A DNA stretch of 64,000 nt, from positions 1 through 64,000 of the forward strand of contig NZ_FNPB01000002.1 of NCBI RefSeq assembly GCF_900107195.1, read 5' to 3'. The position numbers and the translations under genes are program-made. How positions within the stretch are numbered: the first letter of the stretch is position 1; every line of letters starts with the position of its first letter. Source of the DNA: Halobellus clavatus (GTDB taxonomy: Archaea; Halobacteriota; Halobacteria; Halobacteriales; Haloferacaceae). Positions 1 through 7,617 of this stretch are shown in pieces. The notes beneath the pieces are model-generated. The model was not told where the DNA came from. It did no database searches and saw nothing but the letters and a program-made list of their open reading frames with translations.

Positions 1-177
1 AGTATTCCACTGAGAGAGCGCTATGACGGATTGGCCTCAGTTTCCCGAGGTTATCCGTCGCTGTAGGGTAGTTTGGCCACGTGTTACTGAGCTATATGCC
101 ACGAGTATGAACTCGTGCGACTAGCATGGCTAAATCGGACTCCGATAGCAATGGCCTCCGGCAGGATCAACCGGAAT
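1..177 (-). rRNA. rrs: 16S ribosomal RNA, 5' end (partial)
   Basis: Read on the minus strand from 177 leftward, the sequence opens with the archaeal 16S 5' end (ATTCCGGTTGATCCTGCCGG) and continues through the helix 6-8 region typical of haloarchaea (ACGAGTTCATACTCGT, then the TAACACGTGGCCAAACTACC segment). The gene runs off the left edge of the window, so only about the first 177 of roughly 1470 bases are present. Identification is by direct recognition of conserved bases. The rest of the rRNA operon must lie to the left. Confidence 0.98.
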
Positions 178-384
178 GGGTCTCCCCCGTGTGGGGGAGG
201 GGTGTGGCGGGATTCCCTCTCTAAGAGAGGGGAATCACCATATATCATTGCGTGGTCCAGAAGTGGTTCGGGTCGACCAGACAGGTGTCACCGAACCACC
301 AAGGCTAACATCAGATTCCATCTGTACGGCGGACCGCAGGGGTGGAATCCTCATCTCTTGCGGACGTAAACGTACGGCGTTCGG
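178..384 (-). other. rRNA operon leader with hairpins
   Basis: This is the transcribed leader upstream of 16S. Three inverted repeats are visible: CTCCCC...GGGGAG at 182-199, a strong ATTCCCTCTCT/AGAGAGGGGAAT hairpin at 212-234, and GTGGTTCGG/CCGAACCAC at 263-299. In haloarchaea this region supplies the 5' strand of the 16S processing stem, whose partner lies downstream of 16S outside the window, so the bulge-helix-bulge cut site cannot be confirmed here. Confidence 0.7.
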
Positions 385-385
385 A

Positions 386-412
386 GCCATAAAGGCACCG
401 ATCCGCATCGTT
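386..412 (-). promoter_or_regulatory. possible rrn promoter P3
   Basis: Minus-strand reading gives CGATGCGGATCGGTGCCTTTATGGC. The CCTTTATGG element and its position relative to an upstream CGAT block resemble P1, but the GACGG block is degraded, so this assignment is weaker than for P1 and P2. Confidence 0.4.
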
Positions 413-504
413 GCCGGCCGAAGCCGGCGCGTCCGAGTGGGGGCGGAGTCGAACCGCGCCCCGGTCGCGGTGTGTCGTTCGCATTCAACCGGAACCGACT
501 CGAA

Positions 505-524
505 CACTTAAGCCCGTCGTATCG
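505..524 (-). promoter_or_regulatory. rrn promoter P2
   Basis: Minus-strand reading gives GATACGACGG followed by GCTTAAGTGTTCG. The upstream block matches P1 exactly, and the TTAAGTG element fits the haloarchaeal TATA box. It lies about 330 bases upstream of 16S. Confidence 0.75.
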
Positions 525-640
525 TCCCCGTCCCGAGATCGGGACGAAGACGGCGACGCGCTCGTCGAGGGGCATCCGGCGAAGGTCCCGTCCGGGTCGT
601 CCCGGGCGGGCTTCCGCGTATTAATCCGAATGCCCGGGTA

Positions 641-662
641 ACATAAAAGACCGTCGTATCGT
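641..662 (-). promoter_or_regulatory. rrn promoter P1 (distal)
   Basis: Minus-strand reading gives GATACGACGG directly followed by TCTTTTATGTTACC. This has the form of haloarchaeal rRNA promoters, with a GACGG block next to a TTTTATG-type TATA element. The same GATACGACGG block recurs about 136 bases downstream at P2, which supports tandem rRNA promoters. Function is inferred from the motif. Confidence 0.75.
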
Positions 663-663
663 T

Positions 664-967
664 CCCGCTTCGTTATGCGATTTCACACCGAACGGTGCGA
701 GCGTGATTCGAGTGGCAGCTGCTCGACAGAAGTGGTGACGCGAACGCAGAAACCGTATCGCGCGGTCGGAGGCCGAGACGTCATCCCACGCATCGGGCGT
801 GCGGTCTGCTCGGATGGTAACCGCGCGTTCGGAACTGGAAGTGGGACGGACAAAGGGATGACGGACCTGACGAGGCGGAGCGCCGGCGAGGTGTCGGGAT
901 CTCCCGAGAGACTGGTCGGAGTAGCCCCTACGGATAGCACGGACGGAGCCGTCGTGCGATCGGTCGG
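664..967. other. intergenic, no gene seen
   Basis: About 300 bases lie between the distal rRNA promoter and the MC1 stop codon. Open frames exist on both strands, but their translations are arginine-rich shadow sequence without recognisable motifs, acidic haloarchaeal composition or a TATA box at the right distance. No repeat or strong hairpin was noticed. Confidence 0.6.
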
Positions 968-1300
968 TTACTTCTCGATGTGTTCGATGCCCTGCTTCGA
1001 GACGTTGCCTCGTGTGACAGTCGACACCTCGTTGTCCTGCATCCACCCGGGCTTGTCGTCGGGCGCGGAGTCGTGCCACGCCCACGCGTGATAGACGTGG
1101 ACCCTGTCGGTGCCGCGTTCGAGCAGTCTGATCTCGGTGGGGTCGTCCTTGGCTTCGTCTTCGGTTTCGCAGTCTTCGTATCCTTCGAGCCGTCGCGCCG
1201 CCTTCAGCGCTGCCTGTCGCGGCATCCGACCGGTGAACTGTTTGGTCTTCTGTCCGTCCTCGAGCATAACGAAGTTCCGCTTGCCGTCCTCGCGTACCAT
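968..1300 (-). CDS. Non-histone chromosomal protein MC1
   Basis: This small DNA-binding protein of the MC1 family (110 aa) binds and bends double-stranded DNA as an abundant archaeal chromatin protein. The family signatures are clear: KRNFVMLEDG at the N-terminus, FTGRMPRQAALKAARR near residues 24-39, an IRLLERGTDRVHVYHAW core and a WM motif near the C-terminus. The start at 1300 (MVREDGKRNF) is preferred over in-frame upstream ATGs at 1330 and 1354, because a TATA box (GTATATTTAA on the minus strand, about 1337-1347) would start transcription near 1316, downstream of both. It is divergent from the next gene and read toward the rRNA operon. The halophilic version is much more acidic than methanogen MC1. 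Confidence 0.93.
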   Translation of the reverse strand: MVREDGKRNFVMLEDGQKTKQFTGRMPRQAALKAARRLEGYEDCETEDEAKDDPTEIRLLERGTDRVHVYHAWAWHDSAPDDKPGWMQDNEVSTVTRGNVSKQGIEHIEK

Positions 1301-1336
1301 CTTTGGGACCTCTGTGTCAAGGAAACACATGGTTCG

Positions 1337-1347
1337 GCTTAAATATA
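1337..1347 (-). promoter_or_regulatory. TATA box of the MC1 gene
   Basis: GTATATTTAAG on the minus strand lies about 27 bases upstream of a predicted start of transcription near 1316. That gives a leader of about 16 bases and rules out the longer MC1 reading frames. Confidence 0.7.
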
Positions 1348-1652
1348 CCGGCAAAACCGGCTGCGGCGGCGGGGTCGGTGGTCACATTCGGGGCCGCAAT
1401 CGCCCCCGTCGACGCCGCCTTGACGAGTCGATCGAGGCAATCGTCGCTCACCAGCCAGCGCTGGGCTGATCGCTCGACGGAGATCCGAGCACCGGAGGGC
1501 CGGGCGGAACACCGAGAGGCGGGCCGCGGCCACGGGGCCGGCAGTCGCTCCCGACGCCACCAAACAGGTGACAGCGAGGTAATCGATCCCCGCCTGCTCG
1601 CGTGTGCACGCGAAGAATAATCCGCTACTGTAATTGAGAAGTGGTAAACAAC
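1348..1652. other. intergenic, no gene seen
   Basis: About 300 bases separate the divergent MC1 and AbrB-like genes. The long frames through it on both strands continue into the antisense of pyrD and have no recognisable content. No repeat was found. The right end holds the TATA box of the next gene. Confidence 0.55.
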
Positions 1653-1695
1653 ACTTATGTATATCCTGCGGCGAATCTTCGGCTAGACAGTTCCG

Positions 1696-1893
1696 ATGGT
1701 TCGGAAAAAGAAGCTCAGCCCGAGTGGCGCGAAAGACGAAGACGGCGAGTATCACAACGTCCACGTGAACCTCCACGAAGACGAACTCGCCGTAGCCGGG
1801 ATGGAGATCGGCGACGAGGTGTTCGTTCGGGTCAGAGACGGGAAGATCATCATTCAGCAGGCCGACCCAGACGCGGTCGAACACGACTTCTAA
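1696..1893 (+). CDS. Small AbrB/SpoVT-like domain protein
   Basis: This is a 65-aa protein. The part from about residue 21 (HVNLHEDELAVAGMEIGD, then EVFVRVRDGKIIIQQ) has the strand-turn-strand pattern of AbrB/MazE/SpoVT swapped-hairpin domains, which bind DNA as dimers. The lysine-rich N-terminus (MVRKKKLS) is unusual for an acidic halophile protein and would suit contact with nucleic acid. A TATA box (CTTATGTATAT, 1653-1663) about 35 bases upstream of the ATG indicates a nearly leaderless transcript. No antitoxin partner is visible next to it. The family assignment rests on pattern recognition; the function is unknown. Confidence 0.75.
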   Translation: MVRKKKLSPSGAKDEDGEYHNVHVNLHEDELAVAGMEIGDEVFVRVRDGKIIIQQADPDAVEHDF

Positions 1894-1956
1894 CCGGATG
1901 CATCGAGGCACTGCTCGGACGCCGGAGCCGGGACGCTCGAACGAGCGCGAGCGACG

Positions 1957-3027
1957 GTGGCTCCCGTGATCGGGTCCGCGTACCGCGCACTCAGGCCCCT
2001 TCTCTTCTCGCTGCCCGCAGAGAGCGCACACCGCACGGTCCATCGGGGGCTGAACGCGGTCCAGCACACGCCGGTCGAAGACGAACTCCGGCAGCGGCTG
2101 ACGGTGGATGACACGCGCCTCGCTGTCGACGCGTTCGGGCAGTCGTTCGCGAACCCCGTCGGCGTCGCCGCAGGGTTCGACAAGAACGCCGAGTTGCCGT
2201 CGGTCCTGGGCGCGCTCGGCTTCGGCCACGTCGAGGTCGGGGGCGTCACCGCTCGGGCACAGCCCGGGAACCCCAGACCGCGGATGTTCCGCCTCGTCGA
2301 GGATCGGGCCATCGTTAACCGGATGGGACTCAACAACGAGGGTGCCGACGCCGTCGGTGAGCGCTTGCGGGAGCAGCCCGATCCGGGGATCCCGGTCGGT
2401 GTCAACGTCGCACTCTCGGAGACGGCAGACAGCGACGAGGCTCCCGAAGACTACCGCGACACGTACGAGCAGGTGGCTGCAGGGGCCGACTACCTGGCAG
2501 TCAACGTCTCTTGTCCGAACAGCGAGGGGATGCGCGACCTGCAGAACCGCGAGTCGCTGGAGGCCATTCTCGGGACGCTCGCCGACGCCGGCGCGTCCCC
2601 GCTGTTGGTGAAGCTCTCGCCTGATCTCCCGGGGCCTGCGGTCGAAGACGCACTCGCTGTCGTCGACGACTTCGACCTCGACGGTGTCATCGCGACGAAC
2701 ACGACGACGGACCGGCCGGCGGGGCTCCGGAGTCCGAAACGAGCCGAACGGGGCGGTCTCTCGGGCGACCCGATCGAGGACCGCTCGACGGGAATGGTCC
2801 GGTTCGTGGCCGAGCGAACCGACGTCCCCGTGATCGGCGTCGGCGGCGTCTCGGACGCGTCAGGCGCGTACGCGAAGATCCGTGCGGGAGCGAGTCTCGT
2901 GCAACTGTACACCGGACTCGTCTACGAGGGGCCGACGCTCGCTCGCGACATCAACGAGGGACTGCTCGACCTGCTCGAGCGAGACGGATACGACAGCGTC
3001 GCGGACGCGGTCGGCGCGGATCTATAG
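1957..3027 (+). CDS. pyrD: Dihydroorotate dehydrogenase (quinone-type)
   Basis: This FMN enzyme oxidises dihydroorotate to orotate, the fourth step of pyrimidine synthesis. At 356 aa with an N-terminal amphipathic segment (YRALRPLLFSLPAE) before the barrel it has class 2, membrane-associated, quinone-linked architecture. Visible barrel motifs are GFDKNAE (73-79), NRMGLNNEGA (121-130), NVSCPNSEG (183-191), IATNTT and GVGGVSDASGAYAKI near the C-terminus. At the catalytic base, residue 186 is Cys, where characterised class 2 enzymes have Ser and class 1 enzymes have Cys. The start is GTG at 1957; a second GTG at 1966 is equally possible. It converges on valS, leaving 24 bases between them. Confidence 0.93.
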   Translation: MAPVIGSAYRALRPLLFSLPAESAHRTVHRGLNAVQHTPVEDELRQRLTVDDTRLAVDAFGQSFANPVGVAAGFDKNAELPSVLGALGFGHVEVGGVTARAQPGNPRPRMFRLVEDRAIVNRMGLNNEGADAVGERLREQPDPGIPVGVNVALSETADSDEAPEDYRDTYEQVAAGADYLAVNVSCPNSEGMRDLQNRESLEAILGTLADAGASPLLVKLSPDLPGPAVEDALAVVDDFDLDGVIATNTTTDRPAGLRSPKRAERGGLSGDPIEDRSTGMVRFVAERTDVPVIGVGGVSDASGAYAKIRAGASLVQLYTGLVYEGPTLARDINEGLLDLLERDGYDSVADAVGADL

Positions 3028-3051
3028 AAGCGACGCGAAGCCCGCGCCCGA

Positions 3052-5676
3052 TCAGTCGCGGTGGACGATCACGACGACGTCCTCGGCATCGACCATCTCA
3101 CCCGCACCGGTGTACTGCTGTTCTTCTTGAATCTCGAACATTTCCGAATCGAGTTCGACGCCCGCGACGTGCAGTTCGTCGCCGACGCGTTCGTACGCGT
3201 CGTCGTCGATCACGGCCTCGATCTCTGAGACCTGGCTGCCGAACTCGGGGCCGACCAGCGAGTAATCGAGGTCGACACCGGTGACGACCGTCTCGATCGG
3301 CGGCCGCTCGTCTAAGATCACCAGTTCGTCGACGTGCATCACGCTGGAGATGTCGTCTTCGAAGCCGGAGACGTCGCCCCAGACCTCGACGCGGTCGAGA
3401 TCGGCGTTCATCGACAGCTTCGCGTCGCTCTTGTACTTCCGGAGCGCGCCGACGGCCTCCATCGCCGTCTCGCCCGCCTCGAAGTCAGCGTCGATGCCGA
3501 GCGGCTCGGGCCACCCGCTCTGGTGGACGCTGTCGTCCCCGTACATATCGTGCCAGAGCTCTTCGGTCGCGTGCGCGAGGATGGGCGAGAAGAGCTTCAG
3601 AAACCGCCGGTGGGCGACCGACAGCGTGTAGGCGGCCGAGGGGTCGCCCCCGTCGCGGACGCGCTGTTTCGCGATCTCGAGGTAGTCGTCGCAGAACGTG
3701 TGCCAGAAGAAGCCGCGAAGGCCGTCGCGGGCCTTCGAGAACTCCCGGCTCTCGAAGCGGGCGGTCAGTCGCTCGATCTCCCGGTCCAGCGACGCCAGGA
3801 GCCAGCGGTCCAGCGCCGCGAGGTCGTCGTGATCGAACTCCGCGGGCGCGTCCTCGGTGAGGCTCTCGACGAGTTTCGAGGCGTTCCAGAGCTTTCGGAG
3901 GAGTTTCTCGCCGGCGCGGAGTCCCTTCTCGGAGTACGGGAGGTCGTCGCCGACGGCCGACCCGGCCGCCCAGTACCGCGCGGCGTCGACGGGGTACTTC
4001 GAGACGACCTCGTCGGGCGCGACGATGTTGCCCTTGGACTTCGACATCTTTTCGCGGTTTTCGTCGAGCACCATCCCGTTGATCATCACGCTATCGAACG
4101 GCACCTCGCCGGTGTGCTCATAGCACTTCACGACCGTGTGGAAGAGCCAGAAGGAGATGATGTCGTGGCCCTGCGGCCGGAGGTCGAACTGGTAGAGTTC
4201 GGGGTGCTCGAACCTGAACTCCTCGTGTGCTGCGTCCCAGTCCCACCCGGCGTTGATAAGCGGCGTGAGCGACGAAGTCGCCCACGTGTCGAGGACGTCG
4301 TCCTCGGGGACGAACGCCGTGTGGCCGCACTCCGGACAGGCGTCGACGGGCGGGTCGTCGCTCAGCGGGTCGACCGGAAGCGTTTCTTTGTCGGCGAGGA
4401 CCGGTTCGTCGCAGTCGGCGCAGTACCACACGGGGAACGGAATTCCCGAGGAGCGCTGCCGGGAGATGGCCCAGTCCCACTGGAGCCCTTCGATCCAGTT
4501 TTTGTACCTGGTGTACATCTTCTCGGGGTACCAGTCCATCTCCCGTCCGGCCTGGAGGTACTCCTCGCGCTTGTCGAGGAGTTCGACGTACCACTGGTCT
4601 TTGACGAGGAATTCGACGCCGGTGCCACAGCGCTCGTGGACGTTCACCGTATGCGTGATCCCCCAGCGATCCAGAAGCGCGCCGGCCTCGTCGAGATCCT
4701 CGACGATGGCCTCGCGGGCGTCCGCCGATGAGAGGCCCTCGTACTCGCCGGCGACGTCGGTCAGCGTGCCCGACTCGTCGATGGCGATCCGGAGGTCGAG
4801 GTCGTGCGCCTGGTACCACTCGATGTCGGTCTGGTCGCCGAACGTACAGCACATCACGATCCCCGACCCGGTCTCCATATCGACGCGCTCGTCCGCGAGG
4901 ATCGGTACCTCCTGGTCGAACAGCGGGACGCGCGCGGTCTCGCCGACGAGGTCCTGGTTCCCGTCGTCGTCGGGGTGGACGAAGACGGCGACACAGGCCG
5001 GCAGGAGTTCGGGCCGAGTCGTCGAGATGGTGAACTGCTCTGGGTCGTCGGCGTCCGCCTCGCCGACGACCTCGAAGGCGATGTCGTGGAAGTGACTCGG
5101 CTGCTCGTCGTCTTCGGTCTCGACCTGTGAGATCGCCGTCTCACACTCCGGACACCAGATCGCCGGCGCGCGCTGTCGGTACTCGCGACCCTGCTCGTAG
5201 AGGTCGATGAAAGAGAGTTGCGAGATCCGGCGGACCTCCGGCGAGATCGTCTGGTACGTCTGGTTCCAGTCGATCGAGATACCCAGACTCTGCATCTTCT
5301 CGGTGAACGCCGCCTCGTACTCGGCGCAGACCTCCTGGGTCATCCGCTGGAACTCGCGGCGCTCGTAGTCCTGGTGGCGCACGTCGAGTTCGTCTTCGGC
5401 AAGCCGCTCTGAGGCGATCCCGTTGTCGTCGTAGCCGAACGGGAAGTAGACGTCTTTCCCGCGCATCCGGTTGAACCGAGCGACGAAATCCTGCAGTGTG
5501 AAGCCGTAGACGTGGCCCCAGTGCAAGCTCCCGGATACCGTCGGTGGCGGCGAGTCGATCGAGAACGCGGTGTCGGGGTTCTCGGCGTCGCCCTCGTAGG
5601 CGTAGGTCTCCTCGTCGACCCACCGGTCTTGCCACTTCGCCTCGACGGTGTCGGGGTCGTATTCTCCGCTCGGCAT
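3052..5676 (-). CDS. valS: Valine-tRNA ligase
   Basis: This class I aminoacyl-tRNA synthetase of 874 aa charges tRNA-Val. The HIGH-type signature is HWGH at residues 52-55 after PPPTVSGSL, and the KMSKS loop (EKMSKSKGN) lies near residue 545. A zinc-finger pair (CPECETAI and CPECGHTA) flanks the editing domain, which carries the STTRPE motif. A C-terminal anticodon-binding region and coiled tail follow. A TATA element (CCACTTAACAG on the minus strand, about 5703-5712) lies about 31 bases before the ATG, consistent with a leaderless transcript. It is a single gene, convergent with pyrD and downstream of pheT. Confidence 0.97.
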   Translation of the reverse strand: MPSGEYDPDTVEAKWQDRWVDEETYAYEGDAENPDTAFSIDSPPPTVSGSLHWGHVYGFTLQDFVARFNRMRGKDVYFPFGYDDNGIASERLAEDELDVRHQDYERREFQRMTQEVCAEYEAAFTEKMQSLGISIDWNQTYQTISPEVRRISQLSFIDLYEQGREYRQRAPAIWCPECETAISQVETEDDEQPSHFHDIAFEVVGEADADDPEQFTISTTRPELLPACVAVFVHPDDDGNQDLVGETARVPLFDQEVPILADERVDMETGSGIVMCCTFGDQTDIEWYQAHDLDLRIAIDESGTLTDVAGEYEGLSSADAREAIVEDLDEAGALLDRWGITHTVNVHERCGTGVEFLVKDQWYVELLDKREEYLQAGREMDWYPEKMYTRYKNWIEGLQWDWAISRQRSSGIPFPVWYCADCDEPVLADKETLPVDPLSDDPPVDACPECGHTAFVPEDDVLDTWATSSLTPLINAGWDWDAAHEEFRFEHPELYQFDLRPQGHDIISFWLFHTVVKCYEHTGEVPFDSVMINGMVLDENREKMSKSKGNIVAPDEVVSKYPVDAARYWAAGSAVGDDLPYSEKGLRAGEKLLRKLWNASKLVESLTEDAPAEFDHDDLAALDRWLLASLDREIERLTARFESREFSKARDGLRGFFWHTFCDDYLEIAKQRVRDGGDPSAAYTLSVAHRRFLKLFSPILAHATEELWHDMYGDDSVHQSGWPEPLGIDADFEAGETAMEAVGALRKYKSDAKLSMNADLDRVEVWGDVSGFEDDISSVMHVDELVILDERPPIETVVTGVDLDYSLVGPEFGSQVSEIEAVIDDDAYERVGDELHVAGVELDSEMFEIQEEQQYTGAGEMVDAEDVVVIVHRD

Positions 5677-5835
5677 CCTGGGCGAAAATACCGGCGGGCG
5701 GGCTGTTAAGTGGCTCGATTACACGGACAGAGGAGTGTGACTCGGGGGGTCGACGGCGTCGTACTGATTACTCTCGTCCCACCGAGCGCCGCCAACAGGG
5801 GTGGCTCTCGGCGGAAAAAGTGAGAGTGATCGGTA

Positions 5836-7617
5836 TCAGTCGTCGCCGAGCGCCGCGAGCTCGAACTCGAAGGCCGCCACCGGCAGTTCGAGGTCGTGCT
5901 CGACCAGCACTGCCGGGTGGAGTTCGCCCACGAGGCCGACGTCCTCGCCGTCGATCACGACGGCGGCGACTCGCCCGTCGATGAACGACGGGTGGTCGGT
6001 CGGCGGCGTCGCCAGGTCGACGTCGAAGTCGCGGCAGATCGCCTGCAGGCGAGCCTTCGCGTCCTCGTAGGTGGCGTCGTTGCGGGCGAGGACGCCACCG
6101 ACGTGGCGGCGCTCGCGCACGCGGGTGTTGACCTCGTCGTCGCGCTCGGCCACGAGGCCGACCTCCGCGAGGTCCTGCGGGTAGCCGCGGTGCGTGTTGT
6201 TCTCCAGCACCATCACCAGCGACGGGAGCAGCCACGGCCGGAGGATAGTGTAGTCCTCGCTGTAGGGCTCGGTGATCTCGACCGCCTCGCCGCCGCCCAG
6301 ATACTCGCTTCCGGGCTCGACGTTCATCCGGTCGTAGACCGCCGCTTCCCGCGTCATATGGAAGTTCAGGAGGTCCTCGAAGCCCAGGCCGGTGAGGACG
6401 GTTCGCGTCGCGGCTTCGAGTCGAGAGCGCTCGTGGCGGCCGCCGACGGTACCGAGGTCCGGGTACTTGGGTTCGAGTTCGTCGAAGCCGTACGCGCGGC
6501 CGACGTCGTCGATCAGATCCAGGGGATGGAGCACGTCCGTCCGGTAGGGCGGAATCGACACCTCGTAGACGGGGTCGTCGGGGAGATCTGCCGGATCCGT
6601 CCCGACGGCCGCGCTCGCCTCGACCTCGTCGTCGATGACCGCGGCGAGACCGGAGCGCTCGAAGAGGTCGATCACCTCTCGGGGCTCGAACTCGACGCCC
6701 AGCATCGTCTCGATCCGGTCGTGGCTCACCGACTTGGTCTCGACCTCGAAGTCCGGTCGGACGAGCGTTCGCTCGCCCGCCGGTGACGACGGCCCGTACT
6801 CGATTTCGACCTCCTCGATGGTCGCGCCGCGGGCGGCGAGGGCGTAGCAGATGATGTTGCACATCCGGTCGATCGTCCACTGGTCGGTCCCCGTGAGTTC
6901 GATCAGCAGTTCGCGGGAGTCAGTCGAGACCTCCGTCCGGCGGCCGTTGATGACCGGCGGGAACGAGAACAGCCCGAGCTCGTCGTAGATCGCGGGGTAG
7001 CGGTCGTACTCGGCGACGAGGTCGGCGTACGTCTCGCCGGTCGGGTGTTCCGCCAGCACCTCGGCGGGCGTCAGTTCGCGGTCGCTGTCCAGCGGGACGA
7101 ACGTGTCGCCGTCGGGGTCGATCCCCGTGTAGGTGATCGAGTTGCCCTCGCCGTCGTCCGTCAGCGTGTCGCCCTTGATCGCCACCAGGTCGTGGATCCC
7201 GATTGCGCCCTTCGCCCGCTTGCGACCCATCGTGGCGTGCAGTTTCTCCTGCAGTTGGATCAGCGAGTCGAGGCTCCGCTCGTCGAGGTCGACGCCGCGG
7301 ACGATCGCACCCGTGACGTAGGGTCGCTCGTCGGGGACGTCGCTGTCGACGACGTACGTTAAGTCGGGATCGTTGGTGTCCGGCACGCGGACGCCGCGGT
7401 CGTCGCCGTAGTGGTACCGGAGCGAGCGCGCGACGCCCTCGACCGACAGGCGATCGAGCCGGTCGGGACCGAACTCGAACTGGAGTAGGCCCTCCTCGGT
7501 CTCGCCCTCGAACTCCAGGCCGAGTCCGAACAGGTCGGATTTCAGTTCCTCGTCGTCCTTCTCCTCGTGGCCGGTCAGTTCCCGAAGCTCGTCGGGATCG
7601 ATGTCGACGACAGGCAT
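5836..7617 (-). CDS. pheT: Phenylalanine-tRNA ligase beta subunit
   Basis: This is the beta subunit of the alpha2beta2 phenylalanyl-tRNA synthetase. The archaeal form of 593 aa starts with MPVVDIDPDELRELTG and carries B3/B4-like editing sequences (HDLVAIKGD region, FSFPPVINGRRTEVST) and a B5/B6-like C-terminal half (SIPPYRTDVLHPLDLIDDV, RPWLLPSLV, VGELHP). The ATG at 7617 overlaps the pheS stop codon by one base (TGATG), so the two subunits are probably translationally coupled. The open frame extends upstream antisense of the pheS frame, but that part has no homology-like features. A T-run (CACTTTTTCC, minus strand about 5812-5824) just past the stop is a plausible terminator. Confidence 0.96.
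   Translation of the reverse strand: MPVVDIDPDELRELTGHEEKDDEELKSDLFGLGLEFEGETEEGLLQFEFGPDRLDRLSVEGVARSLRYHYGDDRGVRVPDTNDPDLTYVVDSDVPDERPYVTGAIVRGVDLDERSLDSLIQLQEKLHATMGRKRAKGAIGIHDLVAIKGDTLTDDGEGNSITYTGIDPDGDTFVPLDSDRELTPAEVLAEHPTGETYADLVAEYDRYPAIYDELGLFSFPPVINGRRTEVSTDSRELLIELTGTDQWTIDRMCNIICYALAARGATIEEVEIEYGPSSPAGERTLVRPDFEVETKSVSHDRIETMLGVEFEPREVIDLFERSGLAAVIDDEVEASAAVGTDPADLPDDPVYEVSIPPYRTDVLHPLDLIDDVGRAYGFDELEPKYPDLGTVGGRHERSRLEAATRTVLTGLGFEDLLNFHMTREAAVYDRMNVEPGSEYLGGGEAVEITEPYSEDYTILRPWLLPSLVMVLENNTHRGYPQDLAEVGLVAERDDEVNTRVRERRHVGGVLARNDATYEDAKARLQAICRDFDVDLATPPTDHPSFIDGRVAAVVIDGEDVGLVGELHPAVLVEHDLELPVAAFEFELAALGDD

Noticed and set aside
621-1085. Minus-strand frame between rRNA promoters and MC1
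   Set aside because: It overlaps the 3' part of MC1 in another frame, has Arg-rich shadow composition and ends across the rRNA promoter P1.
1339-2229. 296-aa minus-strand frame
   Set aside because: It is the antisense of pyrD and the AbrB-like gene; its translation is Arg-rich without motifs. Long empty frames opposite real genes are expected at this GC content.
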